A stretch of DNA of 64,000 nucleotides, taken from the NCBI GenBank assembly GCA_963971305.1, contig OZ020303.1:43140106-43204105 (forward strand). The letters are read 5' to 3'. The position numbers and the translations under genes are program-made. Source of the DNA: Arcuatula senhousia (lineage: Eukaryota > Mollusca > Bivalvia > Mytilida > Mytilidae). A model generated the notes under the pieces. That model saw only the letters and a program-made list of their open reading frames with translations. It searched no databases and was not told the DNA's origin. How positions within the stretch are numbered: position 1 is the stretch's first letter; each line of letters begins with the position of its first letter. Shown in pieces: positions 21,471 through 33,090 of this stretch.

Positions 21471-22398
21471 CTGACACTTGCTTGGAATTGAGAAACTGAA
21501 GCAAAAGGTCTCTGAGTTTCAAAAACTTCTCTTCCGGAGGACGAACTATTCCCTGATCTGTCAGAAAAAGCTCGCCCAGGAAAATGAAATTCTGGCTGGG
21601 AACTATTTCTGACTTTTTCCATGAAATAAGGAAACCCAAACTCAGCAGTAGATGGATGACTGAATGAGTGTGCTGATCTAGAAGAGAAATAGAGTTGTTC
21701 TTGATCAGAGAATCGTCCAGATACGAGTGGATAAAAATAGATTGGGCATGAAGATGAGCCACTACAGCTTGGAAAATTTTTGTGAAAACCAGCGGAGCTG
21801 TAGATAGGCCGAAAGGCATTGCCTTGAAAGCATAAACTTTGCCGTCCCAAGCCAACCTGAGAAATTTGCGAAAGGCTGGAGCAATGGGAATGTGGAAATA
21901 CGCATCTGTCAGATCTAGAGAGGTAGTCCACATTCCCGTGTGAATAGAAGACCTGATTGATCTGTTGGTTTCCATCTTGAAATGTGGAACCACCAGATAC
22001 TGATTCAGGAAGGACAAATCTAACACCGGTCTCATTTTCTCGGTATTCTTTTTCGGAACAAGAAAGAGACGTGAATAAAACCCCCAACCTAGAGGAAGAC
22101 TGACCACTTCTAGCACATTCTTTTGTAAAAAAAGGGACACTTCTTCTTGTAAGAGAAGATTCTTCTGAGGATCCCTTGTCCTTGACAAGTCTAGAGGAAC
22201 AGAAGAAAGAGGGGGTTGCTCTTGGATCTGAAGTTCCAGACCCCTCCGTAACACAGAAAGAACCCATTTGTCTGAAGTAACTAGAGACCACTGAGGAAGA
22301 AAATGGGCCAGACGTCCCCCCACAGGAATATGAGGAAGAGGATAGGGAAAAACCTCTGCTGCGGGAAGACTTACCTGTGTTACTAGAGGGGGGAGACA
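21388..22398 (-). pseudogene. DIRS reverse transcriptase
   Basis: It contains VGGRLAHFLPQW near the start, then RLFLVPKKN, LDLTDAYFHIPI (first catalytic Asp), AMPFGLSTAPLVF and SYLDDSLI (catalytic YLDD-type box). All key RT residues are present. The 311-codon frame from ATG 22323 is open upstream to the gag stop. It leaves frame near 21475-21490, where the RNase H frame takes over, so RT and RNase H would need a frameshift, either a mutation or programmed. Confidence 0.85.
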
Positions 22399-24162
22399 TC
22401 AATGCTGTGACTTCTTACCCTTGGCAACTTTGGGTTTCTTATACTTGGAAGAACCCGAAGAACCAGAGTAAGACTTATTCTCATTACCCCTCTTGAGATT
22501 TCGTGTACCTGACTGAGAGGACTGAGAAAAGTTAGAAAACGAACCACCAGGTCTGACGGGCCCTTGATTACTATTAATATTAGGTTTAGTAGAGCAAGTG
22601 CCCCGCCTAGCACCATCATTGTTCAGCTGAACATCTACCTTAACTGTAGGAGGCTCTTTGTGAAGCTCATCTTGAAGCTTACTCAGAGACATACCAAACA
22701 ACTGTTCCTGATGTAATGGAGAATATAATAAGGAATCCTTCAACACTTCAGAAATAGAGGATTTCTCAAGAACTTCTTGTCTCCTAGCTAAAGTCAAGTT
22801 GGCAATGGTGCCAAGATTCAATAGCTGGGAGGCACAAAGACATCTATCAACCTTGAGGAGAAAAGACCTAACATCATTAAATTCTTCGCCTTAATCCTTC
22901 AAGGAGGCCCCTGCTGCAGCTAAGAAATGCTCAGCATTCTGGAGAATCTGGGAAACACCTCTGAGATTATTTTCAGTTCTGCTATATGCTGCCTGAGGAA
23001 GTTTAACAGTCTCTGAACTCTTCGCACCTAGCAGACTAGAAAAACTCTTATCAAGTACAGGTAAATTCTTTCCAAGAGAAGATTCATGTAACTCGAAATA
23101 TTTCATTCGGACTTTACCAGGAAAGAAGGAGGTGCTAAAGGCTAGATGCTGTTTAACTGAGTTGGCAGACCTAGTCGAAGACACATCTTGAGAAAGCTGA
23201 GAATTGACATTTTCAAGGGCAGCTTTGAAATGACTGGACTCTGGAAAAGTAAAGTAAGTTTTAGAAGAATCCTTCACAAGACCAGAACAGGACTGAAAGT
23301 CAGAAGGCTTCGAAGACTTCCTAGGAGGAGAAGCAAAAGAGTCAGGACCAGACAAATCTCTCCGGAGGGCATACACCTTAGCTTTGAGAGAGAGATTCTC
23401 AGGAGGAACCTGTTCTGAACTTACCTCCTTTTCCATTTCTTCACCTCGAGCTGGAGTAGTACCTTCATCTTCTGAGGACACCAACTCACCTGGTGACCGA
23501 GCATCGTCACTAAGAAAAGTAGCCTCTTGACTCCTAGGAGCCAAAGAGACTGAGTCATCTACCTCATCCACTCTAATAACAGGAGTGGGCTGAGGATCTG
23601 ACTGGACACTGGAACCCTGACCAGAGGGCGTAGCAGACTTACTTTCTATTATGTCAAGCCTACGCTCCACTGCCAGAAATTTAGCATTCAGGCATACCTC
23701 CAACTTATGCACTGAGGTAACCAAAGACTTGATATCTTCACTAGTTGAAGATTCCAAGCCAACACTAGGTTTTGGTGTAAACCCCTGACCCGACCACACA
23801 GAATGAGAAGCATAGGGGTCATAGGGGTACATAGGTGGATAAGGATAATTGGAAGGCCACCTTGTCCTGCTAAAAACATCTCTCCTGTTACCAGCTGGAA
23901 AAGACTCAGGAAGAGAAGTCATATTCAATGACACTGAAGAGCTTCACGGAGGTCTAGAAACCGTAGCTGCGGCTCTTAATTGACCCGTCTGACTAACCGG
24001 ACGAGGAATTCCATGATTAACTGGAGATTCCTCGTTCACTACTGACAAAAAAGGGTCGGACTCTAAAACTGGGTCAATGGACATAATCCTAGCATCAATA
24101 GAGTCCCAATAATCATTCTGGGTGGCAATAAAGGGGGCAGCGGGGCTTCTACTAATACCCAT
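22399..24162 (-). pseudogene. DIRS gag-like ORF with two internal stops
   Basis: One reading frame runs from ATG 24162 to TGA 22399-22401, interrupted by TGA at 23944-23946 and TAA at 22891-22893. The uninterrupted parts are 72, 347 and 155 codons long (the last counted from the TAA). The product would be proline/serine-rich at the N-terminus and basic at the C-terminus (KYKKPKVAKGKK), as in nucleic-acid-binding gag proteins. The frame is the same as that of the reverse transcriptase downstream, so only the TGA at 22399 separates gag from RT. This could be ordinary termination or a read-through arrangement. Confidence 0.75.
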
Positions 24163-24275
24163 CTCACCTGTATTTGCCTTTCTTCCATATTAACTTACAA
24201 TAATTCACAATTGAATTGAAAATTTGAAATTTTTTCACTCCTCGTGGAAAGCGACTGCAATCACGCAAAGCGGAA

Positions 24276-24416
24276 AAAGAATAGATGACCACCGGAAGTC
24301 GGGCAGTGCGCAGGTCAGTGTGGTGAGGGTCAAGAAGGTAGTTCAGTTTTTGATGGTGGAGTGGTTTCCGATAACAAGACTGCAAGCAGGTGATCATATC
24401 TAAATTTATAAAGGTA
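24276..24416. repeat. DIRS right inverted terminal repeat
   Basis: Partner of 19093-19233. It lies upstream of the gag-like frame, so it is the 5' end of the element on the minus strand. Confidence 0.9.
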
Positions 24417-24586
24417 TCGTATTTATTGCTATAAAATCAGAGTTTTAAAAATTTGTGAAAGGTGTACTTGACTTTTGAGGTGCGTTTGTTATGTTGAACT
24501 GAATAAAAATTCGATTGCAGAAAAATAATAAATTAATGCCGTACATGCCGTATATTTTGGCGAATATATTTGAAATTATGTTACTA

Positions 24587-25149
24587 TAGTCCGTTTGAGT
24601 TTTATAAATCAACGAAAAATGGCTTGTAAATTTACGTCTTGCAAAATATTTTAACTATTTTGATATGTCGCGTGACTTTTTAAGGGCATACGAACTCAGG
24701 CCAAAAATTTCAAATGTTTTGCATGATTAATAAAAATGTTTTCCATAGACCTTAATAATAAAAATGGACCAAAAATTCATAGAAATCCATGGGAGTACAA
24801 CATAGTGACCAGGAACAGCATTTGCTCCGTATACCATCAAAAATCCTTTGTGGAGCTAATTGGTCATCTAATCTCCTATTGTTAGTCCTTTCATTTATGT
24901 TCAGGTGGGCCCAACACCTGGCTGTTCCGTCAGATAAACACACCATTTTAGGTATTATTAAAATTAGTGAAATATTTAGCATTATACCATATGGAAAACT
25001 TTTTTGTTTTAGAAGATAACATCTTGGTTTTTGTTATCAGAGTTCGTGTACTAATAAAAAGTTTATTTGTGTTTAAAAAAATAAATTTTATTTGAGAGAC
25101 CAAAAAAATTAAAAGAATTTTCGTTGATTTATAGAACTCAAATGGACTA
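24587..25149. mobile_element. 563-bp inverted-repeat DNA element, TA target
   Basis: 34-base ends (24585-24618 and 25118-25151) are inverted copies with about two mismatches, beginning tatagtcc and ending ggactata. TA on both sides fits a Tc1/mariner-type target. Both strands hold a 76-codon frame in the middle, but these are mirror shadows and I recognise no transposase, so this is a non-autonomous element. Confidence 0.72.
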
Positions 25150-26204
25150 TAAACTATCTATTTGAAACTAAAAGTATAAACTGTGCACGTAGGCATCCAG
25201 GAGCAAATCAAGATATTTTCGAAAAAAGGGGGAGGGCTCTACATAAAGCCTTGCTGTTGAAGATGTTCATGACAGTTTTGCCTGAAATCTATAAGATTTT
25301 TTTTTTACATTTTGTCTCTTAGCGACATTAAGGGGCTCCCGGAACACCCCACCTGCTGGAGCCGTCATTGTACAATGATTTATATTCACGTATATATGTA
25401 AGTAATATTAAGTCTTTATTTTCCAACTTTTAACCACATTTTGTAACATTTTAGTTGCCTTAATGTTTGCAGACTCAAACTTTTAGATTTTTGGTAGTGA
25501 CATTTGACCTTCATTTTTTTCATGTTCTGAATAGATTTCAAATGGCAAACATCGATATTATTAAAGCTGAAATATTAAACTATCAATATAGTTAAAAATA
25601 TCCCATGAGGTTTTTGGGTAATTTAAATTTTTTTCCAAGACCCTTTCCGCCGCTCGCCTACTATAGATTGTCTGCGGCGCATCCAGAAATTTTCAAAATG
25701 GGAGGGCGCGCAGTTTAAAAAAAATCTCCTGGGACCTCTTGTTTTAACCTGTTGTTGAAATGAGAGTTGGAAGATTAAAAAAGAAATAGTTCCAATTACA
25801 CATAGTCGACATATCCGTGGTGGATTTGCCCACATATGGTTTTCTATCGATAGCTCAGTTTTCCGCACATCAATTGTTTCAGATCAATTGCTGATGAAAG
25901 GAGCCTAATTTTGAATTTCCACTCCGAAATACATCTTTGTTTGTCTGTTTTATTGTTATACATTTTGGTACTTTGTATTTGTACTCGATAAGCACTTGTT
26001 TAAATCGTTATGTGCTGTCAATGTTAAAACGAAACAACAAAAAAACATTAAAAAACACTAAAAATCAAAATTATTGTAGATTACTTTTTATTTTCATTAT
26101 CTAAATTTTAGTGTTTTAGCCTATGGTGTTATAGTTATAAGGGACATTTATTAACACATAAATAGTAACATTTATAGTTTAAAGACCAATAAACCTTTGG
26201 AAAT
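25150..26204. other. Intergenic, no gene seen
   Basis: AT-rich DNA with poly-T runs. An 81-codon frame on the minus strand at 25623-25868 has no recognisable protein features. I see no complete repeat here. Confidence 0.4.
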
Positions 26205-27847
26205 CCCAACTTGAAATTTTCAGAGAAATTATAATCGACACGTTTTTGGTATAATTAACCGTTTTATCACCAATGTAAACTTCCATGTTAGGTAAATCAG
26301 CATTTTTATATAAATTCATTCATTTTTAAACGAACAAATTGTAGTTTCAAATAGTTATAAAATTTATCATAATCGCAATGAATTGAAGGATGCTCGGAGA
26401 AAAAAAATGACCAACGTGTCAAGTATCTACATATGGTATAGATAGTACGAGTGGACCCCCGCAATTACAAATTATTTTGCATTATTTTCCATGTGAATTA
26501 CCTGTCTTCTAAATATAAAAACAATATAGTTAGGATTGTCCAAGTAAGGAAGTGTCTGCGAATGATTCGAGAAACTACCTAAGTATTTCTTTAGACATTC
26601 CTAATTTTTTTTAAAGTTTGTCCAATAACCCTTCTGATGCCCATTTTAAGACAGCCTCGAGAACACCACCCCAGATACACCAGTGCGATATACTAGGAAA
26701 AACTCGATAATTTTGGTTTTATTCACTTTAGTTGATTCGGATCAAATGCTACTGAAGAGAGGTTACGTTACTACTTGAACCATACATAATACAGATCTAA
26801 ATTGATACAGTACACATTTTGAAATTTGTATGTTTAACCTTAGGTACGGTTGATGCTTGTCATGAAAATATCAACTCGTTATCTTCTGTAGTTTCATATG
26901 TTATCTACTTATTACAATTTTTGAATTTTTTTTTCTTGTTGTTTTTTTGTTGTTGTTTTGCACTAGTAATGAAAATGTTCTTAGCTTCAAAATTTAATCT
27001 GAAGTCTGAAAACATTTAAAGCTATACAAAGTCAATAGCAAAAACTTAAACAGTTCAGAAAATTCTCAGACTTTAGAATAGATGTTAAATGAAGTATTAA
27101 AAGTCATAAGAACTTGCCAGGCCATGATTTTGTAGATATTCTTAAATTTCAATGAATATATTAGTCGAAGAAAGCAAACTTTGAATTTTGTGTGTCAATG
27201 AATTGAGTTATGTCTCTTGCTACACGGTCGGAAACATCTGCAACTGAGATATAAAAGAAAGGTGAAATTATGTTTAAAAAGTAAGACAAATCAATCTTAG
27301 TTTATATAAAAACATGATTGTTCGGGTAATGAAATAAGCCTTAACTGACGAACTTTTTCTTTGTTTTTGCAGTATGCAAAATCTGAGCTGCCATATAAAA
27401 AAGCAAAAAAATGTTTTATAACTATTCTGAAAACATTTTACCAACAATTAAGAAAATCATCAGGCTGAAGAATGTAAGGGTTTTAGTATTATTTCACAAC
27501 AACTTGCCAGGATTCTGAACATTCAATTAAAACATGACAAATATGACAAAGAAAACAAACTTTGACTTATTTTTAGCTCACCTGGACAAATGTTATGTGA
27601 GCCTATGCCATCACTATGCGTCCGTCATCGTCCGTTAACGATTTAAAAAATCATTTTCTCTGAAACCATAATACCAACTTAACTGAAACTTTGCAGGAAT
27701 GATATATCGGTTTGACTTGTTGGCAACAAACGATCCTTATTTTAGAAAGATTTGGTAAAAAAACATGGCCGCTGTTACTAAAATTAGAACATAGGATAAA
27801 ATCACTTTTAATGGCTAATAACTCAGCAATCATAACAGATAGAAAAA
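26205..27847. repeat. Tandem segmental duplication, copy 1
   Basis: The text matches 27848-29597 in the same order with scattered differences. Shared landmarks: attataat(c/t)gacacgtttttgg; tagtttcaaatagttataaa; ttctttagacattcctaatt; a segment around tacacggtcggaaacatctg; and the right part, which begins ttttagctcacctgg and carries gcgtccgtc. The copies have drifted and contain small indels. Confidence 0.85.
27161..27243 (-). other. Candidate duplicated terminal exon, copy 1
   Basis: On the minus strand a pyrimidine-rich acceptor (cttttatatctcag) is followed by 26 codons reading ADVSDRVARDITQFID... and then TAA. The composition is protein-like. The same frame and acceptor are conserved in the duplicate at 28873-29015. 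No upstream exon was found and the family is not recognised. Confidence 0.3.
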
Positions 27848-28628
27848 AAATTCAGTGAAATTATAATTGACACGTTTTTGGTATAATTAAATTAATAAAT
27901 TCATTTAAACGAACAAATATTAGTTTCAAATAGTTATAAAATTTATCATTATCGGATTGATGTGAAGGATTCTCTGGAAAAAAGATTACCAACATGTCAA
28001 TTATATGGTATGGAAAGCACGAGTGGACCCCCACAATTACACATTATTTTCCATCGGTTTCAATGGGAATTACTTGTCTTTCAAATTAAAACAGAATATA
28101 GTGAGGATTGCCCAAGCAAGGAAGTGCATGAGAATGCTTCGAGTAACACCCCAAGTATTTCTTTAGACATTCCTAATTTTTTTCCTAAAGTTTGTTCAAT
28201 AACCCTTCTGATGCCCATTACTACTTGAACCATACATAAAACAGATCTAAATTGATACAGTACACATTTTGAAATTTGTATGTTTAACCTGAGGTACTGT
28301 TGATGCTTGTCATGAAACCTTCTATCCTCTTCTGTAGTTTGCATATGTTATCTACTTATTTACAATTTTTGACTTGCTTGTTGTTGTTTTTTTTGGCACT
28401 AGTCTATCAGTAAAAATAAAAATGAAAATGTCTTCGTTGTATCTTCTGGGCTTCGAAATTTAATCTGAAGTCTGAAAAAATTTAAAGCTGTACTCGGACA
28501 ACAGCAAAAACTAAAGCAGTTCAGAAAATTCTCAGACTTTAGAATAGATGTTAAATGAAGTATAAAAAGTCATGAAACATTGCCAGGCCATGATTTTGTA
28601 GATATTCTTAAATGTCAATGAAAGCATA

Positions 28629-28925
28629 CACAGGCAATTTGTCTTAACGTTAAATTGACGTTAAGCTCGATTAACATTAATTTAACGTTAATGTAACACT
28701 AATTTAACATTAAGTTAACGTTAGCTTCATGTTAAATTTTTTAACGTTAATTTAGTGTTAAAAATTAACACTAATTTAGTGTTAAACTTTTTAACGTTAA
28801 TTTTCCTGTTGAATTATGTGACGTCAAATGTTAAACTTTAACGTGAAATTAACAATCGAAGCTCGATTAAAACTAATTTAACGTTAATTTTAACGTTAAA
28901 TTAACATTAACCAAAATTGCCTGTG
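28629..28925. mobile_element. 297-bp MITE with TTAACGTTAA-type palindromic interior
   Basis: The ends are cacaggcaattt and aaattgcctgtg, flanked by TA on each side. The copy 1 duplicate lacks the insertion, so the empty site is visible in the same window. The interior is almost entirely repeats of taacgttaa and near variants, so it is self-complementary at many offsets. No protein is encoded. Confidence 0.85.
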
Positions 28926-29015
28926 TAATAAGTAAGGCAAAGAAAGCAAACTTTGAATTTTGTGTGTCAATGAATTGAGTTATGTCTCTTGCTACACGGT
29001 CGGAAACATCTGCAA
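28873..29015 (-). other. Candidate duplicated terminal exon, copy 2, end replaced by a transposon
   Basis: The same ADVSDRVARDITQFID text follows a ttttag acceptor, but the frame does not meet the TAA of copy 1. It runs into the element at 28629-28925 and stops at 28873. If the exon is real, the insertion changed the C-terminus. Confidence 0.28.
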
Positions 29016-29597
29016 CTAAAATATATAAGAAAGGTGAAATTATGTTTAAAAAGTAAAACAAATCAATTTTAGTTGATATAAAAAAATGAGTGTTCGGGTA
29101 ATGAAATGAGCCTTTATTGACGAACTTTTTCTTTGTTTTTGCAGTATGCAAAATCTGAGCTGCCTAATAAAAAAGCAAAAAAATGTTTTATAACTATTCT
29201 GAAAACATTTAACCAACAGCCGAACTCCAACAATTTAGAAAATTATCAGGCTAAAGAATTTTAATAGGGTTTTAGTATTGTGTCACCACACCTTGCCAGG
29301 ATTCTGGACGTTCAATAGAAAAAAACGAAAACAAACTTTGACCTATTTTAGCTCACGTGGCAAGAGGTCATGTGAGCTTATGCCATCACCATACGTCCGT
29401 CGTCGTCCGTTAACAATTTCAAAAATTTTCTTCTCTGAAACCACTGAATCAATTTAACAGGAATGATATATGACATGTTGGCATCAAATGATCCTCAGTT
29501 TTAAAGAAATGGAAAAACATGGCCGCTGTTACTAAAAAATAGAACATAAGGTAAAATCACTTCTAATGGCCAATAATTCAACAAACATAATAGAAAG

Positions 29598-32534
29598 AAA
29601 AAATCTGAAGGATCTTATAGAACCAAATGCTCTACAAAAGTCTCCATTGGGTCGAAGTTGTCAGATGACCTCTGAGGTGTTTCTCCTTCTCAAGGTCGGA
29701 AACATCCTCAACTGTTTATATATATATTTTGTCATTAAAATTTCCTATTGTTGAATTCAAAATTGTTTACAACACCAGGTTTTTTCCGTGTACAGTACAA
29801 TTCTAAATTGTTTAAAACATCAGGTTTCTTTCCTTTTACTGCAGATGGTCCTCGGTGCTGGATTTGTCTTCCCTGTTCGAACTTTATTGGTTTTGAGTAC
29901 TTTTCATTCAATACTTTCTGATCTTCCAATGTTTTAATTCAAATGCTGCTGACAAGGGGTTACTCCTTGAAATATCAATATAAAGCATAACCAGATTAAC
30001 CGTTTAATACCAATTTTTGGTATTTGAATCCTGTTTATAAAGGTCTATGCTTGTATAAAGATTAGAAGAAAAGTTTCAAACCATTTTATTTGCCAACATG
30101 TTATCTCATGAGGAATGGAGTATTTTTTACATGATTATTTGTATTGTGTGTCAATTATAGTTTGATTTTCTTCAATGTATTTCGTATTTTTAGGCACTTG
30201 CGCATTTACGTATAACATGATTTTGCTTAATTAGATTGGTGTTTTCCCATTTGGATATACATCTAATTCTTGTTTTTCCAGGTACTACGCTAAAAACTTT
30301 TTTATCTGAAAAGACAATTTTATTATTTCAGATATTTTATTTCTGTCCATTCAGGATATATACTAGACGACCTTTTTGGTTGTGTTTTGTGATTTTTTGG
30401 TGTTATTAAGTACCACTTTTTATAAGAACCATGCAAAAAGCGATTCATGGGTGGAAAGCCTACACCACTTTATTTTTGATATGTTACTCCTACTAGCACC
30501 CTGATTCGATATTTTGTACTCTTTTTCAAAACAAGCGTTGGTCCTGAGAGAAAAAAATTATATAGAATGCATTGGAAAATTGTAAGAAAGGGAGATAACT
30601 CTTAAAACTGTCAATAATTTCAATAGAAACCATTGTAACAAAATGTCAAGATTTCTCCCAGGACCAGACAGTTATGAGCAAATTGTTATTTATTTCTTAT
30701 TTTGTATACTTTGAACTATCTTTTGTTAAAAATAAACCACTGTAGCCTTTTTATCGATGAATCACTTTTCTTCAATTTTGCATGATTCTAAGGTGGAGTG
30801 CTACTTAATATATCTTGATTGTATTGCTTCAGGGATTCATAGGTAGCTTCAAACTTCATTTTTTTTAATAAAAAAAATGAAACATGCATACATTTAACCA
30901 GTTCTAAGATTATCATGATTTAAAAGACAGAACTAGATACACTGAGGTAGGGTAGTATCATCAAGACTCAAACAACAATTTTACATGCTGAAAACTTGTT
31001 ATATTTAAAACTAAGAGGCTTCATAAGGCAAGTCATTTTTATAAAGGGTATTATTCTGTTAAAATGTTTTCTAAACTGTTTATATTAAAGAAATTAAAAA
31101 ACAAAATTATGGAAATAACATCAAATTAAAATATTCCTATACTTTTGTTTCGTCTTTATTTAACTCTCATTATCACAGGTGATGCGAGCTTGCGCCATCT
31201 TTATGCGTTCGCCCTCGACCATGTCTGTTAAACAATTTTTAAAAAAATCTGAAACCATTGACTAAAACTTGGCAGGAATGATTAATGTCATGTTGGCAAC
31301 ATACAATCCTTATTTTGACAAACAGTAAAATCACTTAAAATGGCTCATAACCCACCAACTGTTTAGGGAGTTGTAAAGGTCGGGACAATTTGCGTTATCT
31401 ATTCAAATTTTTTGCAACTTTCAATACGTATTTACATGACTGAAGTTTGTTTTACATAAAAAGACAATTTTATTTTTTTTATTTTTTGTTTGTCAATTAT
31501 AAATTTATACTTTGTATATATATTTTTTTCTAAAAATGCACTTAGCTTGGTTTTTTAATACTTTTAGGCACACGTACATTAAAGTATTATATGATAGATT
31601 AATCTGATGTGTGTTTCCCCCATCTAATTTTTGTTTTTGTTTTTCCAGGTAGTAAGCTTACGTTGTTTTTTTCTGAATAGCTCTTCCCTATAAAACAATA
31701 ATTAAAAAGATATTCCATTCAGGATGTGTAATGACGATCCCATAGATGATGTTTTTGTACAATTGAAAAAATTGATTGTATTACCACAGGCCTAGGTTCA
31801 TCCCCTTATTCATAAATTTATTATGTGCTATTTTGTCTCCTTATTATTGCAAAATCCAGTTTTAAACATTATAATGTCGTAAATCTACTTTTTTATGAAG
31901 TAAAAACAATAATTAGGAAAAGGCGATCTTTTCGTAATATATTAGCATTTCTTCAAACGGTAGTAGAAAAACTCCAGAATGATTCGATTACAAAAGCAAG
32001 TTTAGTTTGCTTTTTCCCTCCAAAAAAAACAACAACCGCTATTTCAAAATTAAAAACCAAAAGAAAGGGGAAACATGAAGATGTCTTAAAGACATGATGA
32101 CCCATCTCGTATCATTTGGGACAGACGGACAAACGGACCCGAGCACTATATGCCCATCTTATTTTAATAGATGGAGCATAAATGAAAGCCAGCATGGTAT
32201 TTTTGATAGATAAAGTTCTGCATACCTTTTGTTTATTTGAAGCGAACAATTAATTTAATTTCCAACGATTTAAATTACCGGTATTTGATCTATTTCGGAG
32301 ACAAAGAACACCTCAATTTCACTTCAAATCGAAGATACAACGATAAAATGTTGTCCTAACTTTTTGTTAGAATTCTTTCCTTGAAGTGCGCATGGTCGAT
32401 GTCTTCGATGTTAGATTTTGGTCAACATTTCCGACTTTTGTTACGAGTTTGTACATTTCTTTCGATGTTTTTGATTTCTATTATTCAAGACCCACTTACG
32501 AGAGGTTATATCTTGGATTATGCATATAAGTTAA
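29598..32534. other. AT-rich intergenic DNA with repeat fragments
   Basis: A degenerate left end of the agctcacctgg family lies near 31168-31370 (gtgatgcgagcttgcgccat, gcgttcgcc). A repeat end with gacagacggacaaacggacc lies at 32120-32140. No gene is supported. The frames of 85-90 codons at 31825 and 32381 are not protein-like. Confidence 0.4.
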
Positions 32535-33090
32535 GAATAAAAATTACAACAAAATTTCAGACAATGAATTTTGCTTCTACTGACGCGCGTTTCGTCTATT
32601 CATCAGATGATCTTTACCAAAACTTCAAAAAGTGTTGATACCGGAGCGGGCTAACCTTGTGGAATTAGAACTACACCAGTAGCGCTAACCATCAAGAATG
32701 TTAAAAATTAAAATTACAACAAAGTTCCAGACAATGAATTTTGGTACGTCTGATACGCATTTTATCTTTCAGGACTCAATAGAGGCACTTTACCAAAATT
32801 GAAAACGACAAACAATATACGAATATGCATAGAACAATAATACCAAAAATGCATCTGTTTTTCCAAAAAGGATAACTTATAAGACACCATCTAATGCCAA
32901 AGACTAACCTATGTCTTGAGTAAGAAGAACCTTAGAATTTTAACAATTTTGAATTTATAGCTTTGATATGTTCTTCAACACGAAAGTGTTGATGCCGAAG
33001 CGGGCTTTCCTCGGGGAACTAAAACTTCACCAGCAGCGCTAACAATCACGGAGGTAAGAAATAAAAATTAAAACAAAGTTCTAGACAATA
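32535..33090. repeat. Three diverged copies of a dispersed repeat
   Basis: The text 'aaaattacaacaaa(a/g)tt(t/c)cagacaatgaatttt' occurs at about 32540 and 32706, with a related, more diverged block near 33063. 'agcgggctaaccttgtgg' at 32646 has a diverged partner at 32999. No coding content. Confidence 0.65.

Larger units (their letters stand above)
19042..24437 (-). mobile_element. DIRS-type tyrosine-recombinase retrotransposon, structurally complete
   Basis: Minus-strand order is gag-like ORF, reverse transcriptase, RNase H, tyrosine recombinase. The ends are 141-bp inverted repeats (19093-19233 and 24276-24416) with one mismatch seen. Beyond them the outermost sequences are both complementary to an internal region at 19289-19386, just inside the 3' end: its left part pairs with the left end and its right part with the right end. 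That is the internal complementary region of DIRS elements, which copy through a circle. The heptamer ataaaat marks both extremes (19042-19048 and 24431-24437), and its complement sits at the join inside the internal region (19346-19352). Stops and frameshifts break the genes, so this copy is probably not autonomous. Confidence 0.92.
27848..29597. repeat. Tandem segmental duplication, copy 2
   Basis: Partner of 26205-27847. It is longer mainly because a 297-bp element sits at 28629-28925, and it lacks a piece present in copy 1 (around 26640-26760). Confidence 0.85.

Noticed and set aside
21467..22402. 311-codon minus-strand frame with Ser-rich product
   Set aside because: It overlaps the reverse transcriptase completely in another frame, has no motif and has biased composition.
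24752..25019. 76-codon frames on both strands
   Set aside because: They are mirror frames within a non-autonomous inverted-repeat element and match no transposase motif.
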